Origin: Bacteroidia bacterium
GTDB lineage: Bacteria > Bacteroidota > Bacteroidia > Bacteroidales > JAPLDU01
Length of the DNA stretch: 42,037 nt
Assembly (NCBI GenBank): GCA_026391255.1
Contig: JAPLDU010000110.1
Location: 1 to 42,037, forward strand
Direction: 5' to 3'
Position numbers and translations under genes: made by a program. The notes beneath the pieces were generated by a model that saw only the letters and a program-made list of their open reading frames with translations, ran no database searches and was not told the origin of the DNA. Shown piece by piece: positions 35,575 to 42,037 of the stretch (positions within the stretch are counted from its first letter, which is position 1; each line of letters opens with the position of its first letter).

Positions 35575-38487
35575 TTAATAATACAGGGTCACTGAACCTG
35601 TCTTCTGGAATTTATTTCCTTCCATATCTTCGTAATTGATAATCCAGGTGTACACATCGGTTTTACCGATGGATCCGTTTCTGATCTTTCCGTTCCAACC
35701 TTTGTAATAGTCGGTGGTTTCAAAAACCCTTTCACCCCAGCGGTCATAGATAATCATGCTGAATTTATCGGGATTGATCAATCTTCCGGTAGGCCTGAAT
35801 ATCCTGTTTTCAGCGAGAGGGCTGTAAGGGTCAAATGCATTGGGGAAATAAAATGTTTCCTGGTCAACCACTTCTATAACATAATAGGAAGTATCGCGGC
35901 AACCTCTGTCTGATTCACTTATGAGTGATACCAGGTATTTTCCCAGTCCGGGATAGATATGTGGCATAGGATTGGTAACTATTACGGAATCGCCATCGCC
36001 GAAGGACCAGTAGGAAAGCAATGCCCCTTCCGACAGATTATCAAAAGTGATCTTTGGCTCCATAATAGAGACTATTTCGGGAGTTGCCTGAATCATGGAT
36101 TTTGGTTGAGGGTACACATTTACCATGTTTGGTTGTGTGAAGGTTCTCTTGCAGCCTAATGGTGAAGTAACTGTCAGGGTAATATCATATGTGCCGGCAT
36201 CTTTAAAAACATGGGCCGGGCTTTTCAGTATTGAATAATTGAAGAAACCTGCATCATGGAAATCCCAATAGTATGTCTGTCCCTGGTCTGGTGTTTCTTC
36301 AAGAAAGTTCACATTGAGCGGCTGGCAACCGGATACAATATCAGCAGTGAAGTTGATCAGAGGTGCATCGAGCACGGTAATGTTAACGGTATCCTGTACC
36401 TGCGGGGTTCCGCAACCATCACTTCCGATGATGATATACTTCCTCGAAGCATTCGGGTTAACTTCAATTGGCGGTACTATCATCGGGCCATTGTATATTT
36501 CATAAAAATATGGTCCTCCATTGCCACCTGACATAGTGGCGCTGATGACCACTGTGTCGCCGACACAAGCAGCTGCCTTGATACTCAGTGCAGGGTTGAC
36601 AAAAACGGATACACAACGGTCATTGCTTATACAATGATTCCCATCAGTAACATGAACACAGTACTCAATATCCTGGGTAGGGTTCACAGTGATATCGCCT
36701 AACTGAAATCCGCCGGGATTCCAGAAGTAAGTATAGGGCGGTGTTCCTCCCATGACGGCTGAAACAATATTTGCCGATTGGCCGAGACATATTGTTTGAT
36801 CTTCAGAGGTATATATCAGAACGGGATCAGGCTGATCGAAGACATATGAACTGCTTACCTGGCAACCGTGAGCATCAGTAACTACAACAGAATAGGTGCC
36901 TGCACCCAGGTTGGTGACGCCCTGTGAATTTGCTCCGTTTGACCATTGGTAAACATAAGGCAGGGTTCCTCCTGTGACTGTTATGGAGGCAAAACCCGTT
37001 TGATCCCCGTAGCATGACAGCGAATTATTATTTGTATTGAACGATAGTGACAACTGGCTCACCGCTACCATGCCGGTAACAAGACAGCCGTATGTATCCG
37101 TGACTGTCAGGCTATAGCCTCCTGCAGCCAGTCCTGTGAATGTATAATTGGTTGCGCTCTGTGGTTGTGATGGAGGTTGTGTTGAGATGTAATAAATATA
37201 TGGAGAAACACCATTGGTAACCAACAGGGTAGCCGATCCGTCGGAAGCGCCGGGACAAGTTTCCGGTAAGGAGGAAGACTGAAGAAACAATTGAGGGCGC
37301 TGGGTTATCTGAATGCTTTCATACAGATCATAAGCGCCGTTCAGGGTCGAAACGGTGACCATATAAATACCTGCAGCAAGGTTAGGTGCAGTACACACTG
37401 AATCTAAGGAATTAGTAACAGTATATCCGTTCGACCATATATAAGTATAAGGGGCAATTCCGTTAGAGATGGTCACTGTGGCTGTACCGGTGCTGTAACC
37501 GAAACAGTTGACGTTGGTGCCTGTAATACTTAGCACTCCGCAGGGTTGTATTGTAAGATCAAGGCTGTCCGATATGATTGTGCTGCAAACTGAAACCTTG
37601 GCAGCATAAGTCGTAGTACCCGGTGTAGTGGTATTGCTTATCAGAAGAGTGGTTCCGGTTCCAACCTGTGTGCCATTGGCATACCATGCGATATTGGAAA
37701 CTGCCGGAGGGCCGGAAGGTATCCAGCGGTCGGTTTCGTTCTGGGCAGTCCAGTTTGTTCCGTTCCTGCCGGTTACAGGATACGCCACGGTTCCTGCTGC
37801 ATTCTGAATAGCTTGTGTTCCGTTACCGCTGTTCCAGCCCGGGCATACGGTTATGTTTACTAAATTATCTTCAATGATGTTGGTGGTTTCATATAAAACA
37901 ATCTGGAACTTAGAATATAAAGTGGTGCAGGAAAACATGGGTATATTGTTATAACTTACCACGAATTTACGGTTTGGGGCTGCTCCCACAGTCTGGTAAA
38001 AAATATAGTTACCCGGGCTGGACCCTACTGTGGGATACCAGTCTTTCCATGGACCCATCACGCAGTTATGGGGTGCACTTGTAGTTGCATTGGGAACCGG
38101 TGTGTTTGGCCATGGGTCATAACCAGTGCCTCCTGTACCTGGTGCGCCGCTGAAGCCAATCCAACCGTTGGAACCTATATAAACCTGGCTATAGGTACTG
38201 TCAAAAAAGCAAAAGTTAAAACCGAGAGGGTAAGGACCATAAACCTCATCGTCAATGTTAATATTGGCATTTGTTCCACCATACGAAAAACTATTATTCA
38301 GAGGTAGTCCTGTCTGAATTGTGTATGCTGTGGTGGTGTTGATTATAGTATCCGACAATGTTGCTGTCAGCAATGCCGACGTACCCAGGCAGATCGTGGT
38401 GTCATTGCTTACAGTGAGGGTCAATTGTGAAAATGACACTTTAACGAACACGAGGATAAAAACCAGTAATACTATTAACTTGTTCAT
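35575..38487 (-). CDS. Modular T9SS adhesin, type A N-terminus (first gene of operon)
   Basis: 970 residues from Met at 38487, which begins the signal peptide MNKLIVLLVFILVFVKVSFS-Q; the longer frame to 38574 adds 29 residues without support. The N-terminal module (GSNGWIGFSGAPG, GYDPWPNTP, MGPWKDWYP, VCPGWNSGNG) nearly repeats that of the gene at 25479. SprB repeats (NVNCFGYSTGTATV, VTDTYGC, VTDAHGC), Ig-like modules and PKD domains follow. The type B CTD ends it (YFPNAFDPYS, YDRWGERVFE, GWNGKIRNGS). It opens a five-gene operon that ends at the terminator at 25421. Confidence 0.93.
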   Translation of the reverse strand: MNKLIVLLVFILVFVKVSFSQLTLTVSNDTTICLGTSALLTATLSDTIINTTTAYTIQTGLPLNNSFSYGGTNANINIDDEVYGPYPLGFNFCFFDSTYSQVYIGSNGWIGFSGAPGTGGTGYDPWPNTPVPNATTSAPHNCVMGPWKDWYPTVGSSPGNYIFYQTVGAAPNRKFVVSYNNIPMFSCTTLYSKFQIVLYETTNIIEDNLVNITVCPGWNSGNGTQAIQNAAGTVAYPVTGRNGTNWTAQNETDRWIPSGPPAVSNIAWYANGTQVGTGTTLLISNTTTPGTTTYAAKVSVCSTIISDSLDLTIQPCGVLSITGTNVNCFGYSTGTATVTISNGIAPYTYIWSNGYTVTNSLDSVCTAPNLAAGIYMVTVSTLNGAYDLYESIQITQRPQLFLQSSSLPETCPGASDGSATLLVTNGVSPYIYYISTQPPSQPQSATNYTFTGLAAGGYSLTVTDTYGCLVTGMVAVSQLSLSFNTNNNSLSCYGDQTGFASITVTGGTLPYVYQWSNGANSQGVTNLGAGTYSVVVTDAHGCQVSSSYVFDQPDPVLIYTSEDQTICLGQSANIVSAVMGGTPPYTYFWNPGGFQLGDITVNPTQDIEYCVHVTDGNHCISNDRCVSVFVNPALSIKAAACVGDTVVISATMSGGNGGPYFYEIYNGPMIVPPIEVNPNASRKYIIIGSDGCGTPQVQDTVNITVLDAPLINFTADIVSGCQPLNVNFLEETPDQGQTYYWDFHDAGFFNYSILKSPAHVFKDAGTYDITLTVTSPLGCKRTFTQPNMVNVYPQPKSMIQATPEIVSIMEPKITFDNLSEGALLSYWSFGDGDSVIVTNPMPHIYPGLGKYLVSLISESDRGCRDTSYYVIEVVDQETFYFPNAFDPYSPLAENRIFRPTGRLINPDKFSMIIYDRWGERVFETTDYYKGWNGKIRNGSIGKTDVYTWIINYEDMEGNKFQKTGSVTLYY

Positions 38488-38756
38488 TATTAATGATTTT
38501 ATGTTATTTTTCTTAAAATTCATTTGATAGATTCTTGTTTTATTACGCTTTGTAAATTCTGATATTAGCTTCATTAATTGTCAATTCTTACTCCTTTTAC
38601 CTATCAATTTACCCATAGACGATCCTTTGAAAAAATGGTTGTTTCTTTTGTACCTTCAAAAGTCATTATTTTGTAAATTTATTATTTATTATCTATTCAG
38701 GTTGTTTAGACAATAGACTGTCAGGCTTTTAGGAAAATAGAATTCAATCACAGGAA

Positions 38757-38785
38757 TGAACCTTCCGACTTCGTCGGGATGGTTC
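38757..38785. repeat. Two-step hairpin, REP-like
   Basis: gaacc-tt-CCGAC-ttc-GTCGG-gat-ggttc forms a 10-bp interrupted stem with a 3-nt loop. There is no T tract, so it is more likely a repeat palindrome than a terminator. Confidence 0.55.
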
Positions 38786-38931
38786 GACTTAAAATTTTCA
38801 GTTCACTTTGTTCCAGAAAATTTAATTTCACGAATTAATATTCCTGTTTTCACCTTTTGTCCTGTTACTTGATATGTATTCCTATAGCTTACAGTCTAAA
38901 AGCCTACAGCCTAATGGCCTGAGTAGTTACC

Positions 38932-38972
38932 ATTTTCAAATTTGCGCATTTTCAAATTTTCAAATTAATTTA
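38932..38972 (-). repeat. 41-bp dispersed repeat, copy 2
   Basis: Reverse complement of 11205-11245 with one mismatch. It ends two bases before the DUF4293 stop codon (38975-38977). Confidence 0.85.
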
Positions 38973-38974
38973 GT

Positions 38975-39439
38975 TTACCTTATCCTGTCATAAGACTTAA
39001 CTAATTTTTCATCACCCTGTATTCTCCTGTATGCAAGGGAATTCAGCAGCATATTAATAAATGGTATCGCTATAATATGGCGGAAATGAATCTGATGAAA
39101 AGCAATACCATCAATCCGCGAAATAAATAATGTCCCTGTAATAATCAGGATGACAGGCAGGATGATATTAACAAGGCATAGCGTCATTTGCCAGCGGCGC
39201 TTTTTATAAAGAAATATTGAAACAATCGCAATAACGGCCATCAGGGGGATCAGGAAACTAACCTGAATGGCCGATTGCACAAATACCCATTTCCCATCCT
39301 GTAAAGCTTTTATACCTGAAGCGCCAAATGAAAATATTGCTCCGTCCTTTGTGGTATATTCCAATACAGGGAAAAAGAACAATAAGGCAGTCAATACAAA
39401 AACTGTAAGTAAATAAATTGATTGAACACGCTGGATCAT
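38975..39439 (-). CDS. DUF4293 family membrane protein
   Basis: 154 residues from Met at 39439, which gives the family's typical MIQRVQSIYLL N-terminus. A longer frame reaches 39457, but its start codon would overlap the -7 box, so it cannot be transcribed from that promoter. Four hydrophobic segments (~8-25, ~60-80, ~87-107, ~124-142) predict a small inner-membrane protein. IFSFGASGI and a KKRRWQ loop lie between them. The function of this Bacteroidota family is unknown. It is followed by the upstream region of the adhesin operon. Confidence 0.85.
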   Translation of the reverse strand: MIQRVQSIYLLTVFVLTALLFFFPVLEYTTKDGAIFSFGASGIKALQDGKWVFVQSAIQVSFLIPLMAVIAIVSIFLYKKRRWQMTLCLVNIILPVILIITGTLFISRIDGIAFHQIHFRHIIAIPFINMLLNSLAYRRIQGDEKLVKSYDRIR

Positions 39440-39454
39440 AAAAATACATTTTGG

Positions 39455-39483
39455 CAAATGTACGAATTTTTCAGGTTATTCAA
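39455..39483 (-). promoter_or_regulatory. Promoter of the DUF4293 gene
   Basis: The minus strand reads TTG (39483-39481), 18 nt, then TACATTTG (39462-39455). This matches both Bacteroidota promoter elements at normal spacing. The leader would be about 9 nt. Confidence 0.75.
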
Positions 39484-39491
39484 TGATAGCC

Positions 39492-39540
39492 AATAGGCAC
39501 TAGGCACTAGGCACTAGGCACTAGGCACTAGGCATTAGGT
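39492..39540 (+). repeat. Seven 7-mers of the A(A/C/T)TAGGC family
   Basis: aataggc, actaggc five times, attaggt, all in phase. The reverse complement of this array lies at 39671-39703, so the two arrays form an inverted pair around the 130-bp stretch between them. Confidence 0.9.
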
Positions 39541-39586
39541 CTGCTATAGTCGTCCTAAATGTTAAATGGAACCATTATTTCATATC

Positions 39587-39635
39587 CATAATTCATAATT
39601 CATAACTCATAACTCATAGCTCATAAATCATAAAA
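39587..39635 (+). repeat. Seven 7-mers of the C(A/G)TAA(C/T)T family
   Basis: cataatt twice, cataact twice, catagct, cataaat, cataaaa, in phase. Same family as 11380-11463. Confidence 0.85.
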
Positions 39636-39670
39636 GCCTTCAGCTTAATTGTCTGATAATCTAAAATCCT

Positions 39671-39703
39671 ATTGCCTAATGCCTAGTGCCTAGTGCCTAT
39701 TCG
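39671..39703 (-). repeat. 7-mer array supplying the sulfatase stop codon
   Basis: In the gene's orientation the stop TAG is followed by GCACTAG, GCACTAG, GCATTAG and GCAATAG. Each copy ends in a further TAG. Confidence 0.9.
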
Positions 39704-41520
39704 TTGAACTCATGCCCGACAACCTGCATGAAAGCCTGGCCGGTAAGGATGTCTTCATTACTCATTCCGTTTTGCAATTTGCATTTCCCGGAAGTATTAT
39801 CAAAGATCATCAGTCCATTACTCCTGATAAAACCAAAACCATTATTGAAACAATAAAATGCACATGGATACGGATCATTACTAAGCAGGTCTTTGCTGAA
39901 CATGAAATCATCATGCTTAACACCAAGCTGGTCAAGAACCGTAAGCGGGATATCTGTTTGTGAACCGACCGTACTGATAATGGTATCATGTACTGCCAAC
40001 GCTCCGCCCAGCCATAACATCGGAATATGGAATTTCCTGTCGGCATAGTAAAGTGTATTTCCCGGCAAACGATGACCATGGTCGGCAACCAAAATAATCA
40101 GTGTATTGTTCCACCAGGCTTGTTTTTTTGCATTTTCAATGAAATTTCCCAAACATTGATCTGTATAACATGCTGCATTCAGAAATTTACTCTCTTCATC
40201 CTCGCCGGGAATTACTGTTTTTACAGGTACATCAAAAGGTTCATGGCTGCTGAGGGTAAACATTGCATCGAAAAATGGTTCTTTAGCTGCATTCATCTCT
40301 TTAAGAACCCTGTCGAACAAATACTGGTCATGTACACCCCACTTCGAATTATAATAAACCGGGTTGAAGTCTTTTTTACTCACTATTTTATCGAATCCCC
40401 CATTCACAAAGAAAGAATTCATATTGGCGAAATTTATCTCTCCTCCATAATAAAATGCTGTGTTATAGCCATCCTTTTCCAGTTCCCTGCTGAGGAAAGG
40501 CAATCTTTGTGTTTTTTCCGGGAAATTGATTATGGAAGTGGCCGGCTGTGCCGGGAAACCGCTCAGGATGGCAACAATTCCCTTGTCACTTCGATCGCCG
40601 CTGGCGTAAAAATTGCTGAATAATATACCTTCTTTTGACAGACGGTTGAAATTCGGTGTAATATCGCTGCGTCCGCCCAGTGAACCGATAATATTATACG
40701 TAAAACTTTCAAGTAATATGATGACAATATTCGGCCTCGATGTCTTCAGTACCTTGTCTGTCTTGTATTTGTCCGTATGTATCAGCCTGAGCATTTCCTC
40801 CGCCTTGCTTTCCTCCATGTAATGATATTCAGGCTGTTTTTTTATTTCTGTGAGTGAGTAAATTACATTAAATATTACATTGACTGCTGCCTGGTTTGGA
40901 TAATTGTCTTTATGAAAATACACCATACCTGTATTTACCGTTGCCAGGCTGAAACTGCCACGAATGGGAATGAACAAAAGGCAAGTGAGCATAATAAATA
41001 CCAGGCTTCTTTTCCAGTTGCCCTCCGGTAGTTTTAATATTATTTTCCCGGTGATCCGGGTAAAAATGAACGAAAATGCAATTATGATGGCTGTCATGAT
41101 TGAAACAAGCAGGAAAATTGTCTGCCATTTCACTGAAGCCATCGCTTCTCCTGGTGTCCTTAGGTAAAGTAATGGTGTGTTGTCCATTCTGTACCCCCAG
41201 TTCCTGTACAATTCCAGGTCGGCAACAATCACAATTGTCAGGATTATCAGAATAAAAATGGTATATACTGACAGGATGATTTTCAGGTACCGTCTGTTGA
41301 AAAACTGGCTTGCTGCCAGCAACAGCGTAGGGATAACCATTATATAGCCTGTAACACTGAGATCAAGCCTTAATCCATGGTATTCGGTAAGTAATAGGGT
41401 GAATAAATTATATTGCCCGGATTGCGGTAATTCGTAGCACAAAAACAGCAGGCGTGCAAAAATGAAATATACCAGCCAGAAAAGGAAGCTAATTATAAAA
41501 ATCTTGAGATACTGTTTCAT
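39697..41520 (-). CDS. LTA-synthase-like membrane sulfatase (phosphoglycerol transferase superfamily)
   Basis: 607 residues. Five hydrophobic segments fall within residues 1-195, followed by a large external alkaline-phosphatase-fold domain (~260-590). Metal-site residues are visible: E271 (VIILLESF), H426 (SSHEPF), D480 and H481 (VADHGHR). The nucleophile position in ASGDRSDKG is Ser-311, where LtaS-type enzymes usually have Thr. Characterised relatives transfer phosphoglycerol or phosphoethanolamine to glycans or lipids outside the inner membrane; the substrate here is unknown. The stop codon lies within a 7-mer array, and the start overlaps the stop of a 9-mer leader ORF. Confidence 0.9.
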   Translation of the reverse strand: MKQYLKIFIISFLFWLVYFIFARLLFLCYELPQSGQYNLFTLLLTEYHGLRLDLSVTGYIMVIPTLLLAASQFFNRRYLKIILSVYTIFILIILTIVIVADLELYRNWGYRMDNTPLLYLRTPGEAMASVKWQTIFLLVSIMTAIIIAFSFIFTRITGKIILKLPEGNWKRSLVFIMLTCLLFIPIRGSFSLATVNTGMVYFHKDNYPNQAAVNVIFNVIYSLTEIKKQPEYHYMEESKAEEMLRLIHTDKYKTDKVLKTSRPNIVIILLESFTYNIIGSLGGRSDITPNFNRLSKEGILFSNFYASGDRSDKGIVAILSGFPAQPATSIINFPEKTQRLPFLSRELEKDGYNTAFYYGGEINFANMNSFFVNGGFDKIVSKKDFNPVYYNSKWGVHDQYLFDRVLKEMNAAKEPFFDAMFTLSSHEPFDVPVKTVIPGEDEESKFLNAACYTDQCLGNFIENAKKQAWWNNTLIILVADHGHRLPGNTLYYADRKFHIPMLWLGGALAVHDTIISTVGSQTDIPLTVLDQLGVKHDDFMFSKDLLSNDPYPCAFYCFNNGFGFIRSNGLMIFDNTSGKCKLQNGMSNEDILTGQAFMQVVGHEFNE

Positions 41521-41639
41521 ATTATCAGTCGAAAGTTTGTAAAGTTCATAAAGTTTGTAAAGTTCATAAAGTTTGTAAAGTTCGTAAAGTTTGTAAAGTT
41601 CACTAAGTTCATAAAGTTTGTAAAGTTTGTAAAGTTCAT
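41517..41639 (-). CDS. Leader ORF made of 9-bp repeats overlapping the sulfatase start
   Basis: A 40-codon frame encodes twelve N-F/L tripeptides (MNF, TNF, MNL, VNF) followed by RLII. Its TGA stop overlaps the sulfatase ATG as ATGA, a classic geometry for translational coupling. It is encoded almost entirely by 9-bp repeats. Translation is unproven; a second frame across the repeat (LYELYK-like) is also open. Confidence 0.45.
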   Translation of the reverse strand: MNFTNFTNFMNLVNFTNFTNFTNFMNFTNFMNFTNFRLII

Positions 41640-41651
41640 AAAGTTTAAATA
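41535..41651 (-). repeat. 9-bp tandem array upstream of the sulfatase
   Basis: Thirteen units, mostly gtttgtaaa and gttcataaa in alternation (variants gttcgtaaa, gttcactaa, gtttaaata). It starts 14 bp before the start codon. Confidence 0.92.
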
Positions 41652-41902
41652 GTTAATCAGTTCATTTTTGCTAACTGCTTTTCATCGTACTTAAATCACT
41701 TTGTAAATCTAAAATATTTTTAAAGTCAAGTAATTGTTTGTATTTTAAAACTTTATAAACTTTATAACTTTTATCATTATAAACTCTGATATATTGTTGC
41801 GAAACATATTTCAGATTAGCTAAAAAACGAAATATTTACAGGAAATTTGAAGTATTTGTTTAATTATTTAATATGCGTTGATAAATAATGACTTGCAGAT
41901 AA
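41652..41902. other. AT-rich spacer with no gene seen
   Basis: About 250 bp, very AT-rich, with a short run of aactttataa-like units near 41748-41770. Nothing else recognised. Confidence 0.5.
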
Positions 41903-42037
41903 AATAGGCAATAGGCAATAGGCAATAGGCAATAGGCAATAGGCATTAGGCATTAGGCAATAGGCAATAGGCAATAGGCAATAGGCAATAGGCAATAGGC
42001 AATAGGCAATAGGCAATAGGCAATAGGCAATAGGCAA
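41903..42037 (+). repeat. Long aataggc 7-mer array at the window end
   Basis: About 19 consecutive 7-mers, all aataggc except two attaggc near 41945-41958. The array runs off the window. Same family as 12964-12991, 39492-39540 and, inverted, 39671-39703. Confidence 0.95.

Larger units (their letters stand above)
38488..38974. other. Upstream region of the adhesin operon
   Basis: 487 bp without a gene. It should hold the operon promoter, but no perfect TAnnTTTG box was found on the minus strand; TGACTTTTG near 38657-38665 is the closest. A hairpin at 38757-38785 and the 41-bp dispersed repeat at 38932-38972 occupy the distal half, with cttacagtctaaaagcctacagcc-like units near 38888-38912. Confidence 0.5.

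Noticed and set aside
38488-38574. A 29-residue extension of the first adhesin
   Set aside because: The signal peptide begins at Met 38487; the extension is polar and lacks support.
40027-40623. A 198-codon plus-strand frame opposite the sulfatase
   Set aside because: The opposite strand encodes conserved metal-site motifs of the sulfatase across the same region; the plus frame has no recognisable features.
41903-42037. The repeat-rich end considered as a CRISPR array
   Set aside because: Units are 7 bp with no spacers between them, and no cas gene is present.

Overview
This window comes from a member of the Bacteroidota, most likely a Bacteroidales-type lineage. The evidence is a type A type-9-secretion (T9SS) sorting tail, type B gliding-motility-associated C-terminal domains, SprB repeats, a tricorn-like S41 peptidase, DUF4293 and DUF6922 proteins, and promoters of the Bacteroidota form TTG-N18/19-TAnnTTTG. 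No tRNA, rRNA, CRISPR array or transposase gene was seen.

Layout. 2-4945 (+): the 3' part of a giant T9SS-exported repeat protein and a small secreted protein. 5420-6303 (-): an AbiEii-like nucleotidyltransferase with its DUF6922 partner, between two similar intergenic blocks. 6522-9794 (-): a tricorn-type peptidase. 9929-12457 (-): serS, rpmA (L27 with an unusual repetitive tail) and rplU (L21). rplU faces rpmH (L34, 12620-12778, +). 13059-15023 (+): an aminotransferase and a YfcE-like phosphoesterase. 15601-20590 (-): a small lipoprotein and a 1500-residue secreted protein of unknown function. 20999-25277 (-): prmA and the sulfate-activation genes cysN, cysD, cysC, with a MITE-like palindromic element between cysN and cysD. 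25479-38487 (-): a tight five-gene operon of four giant modular adhesins and one small secreted protein, closed by a strong terminator. 38975-41520 (-): a DUF4293 membrane protein and an LTA-synthase-like membrane sulfatase.

The most unusual feature is between the genes. Nearly every long spacer holds short tandem arrays. Units of 7 bp (some 8 bp) often begin exactly at a stop codon and themselves carry stop codons. Units of 9 bp were seen three times, always in the same orientation just upstream of a start codon (prmA, cysC, sulfatase). Because 9 bp is three codons, these arrays form short leader ORFs encoding (Met/Thr/Ile)-Asn-Phe repeats. They stop 0-15 nt before the gene, and in the sulfatase case the leader stop overlaps the gene start as ATGA. 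I regard this pairing of 9-mer leader ORFs at 5' ends with stop-bearing 7-mers at 3' ends as the best candidate for something undescribed. Its function is inference, and neutral slippage remains a real alternative.

Functionally the window mixes housekeeping translation genes (L21, L27, L34, SerS, PrmA), sulfate activation to PAPS, and a large investment in exported surface proteins. The T9SS machinery itself is not encoded here.
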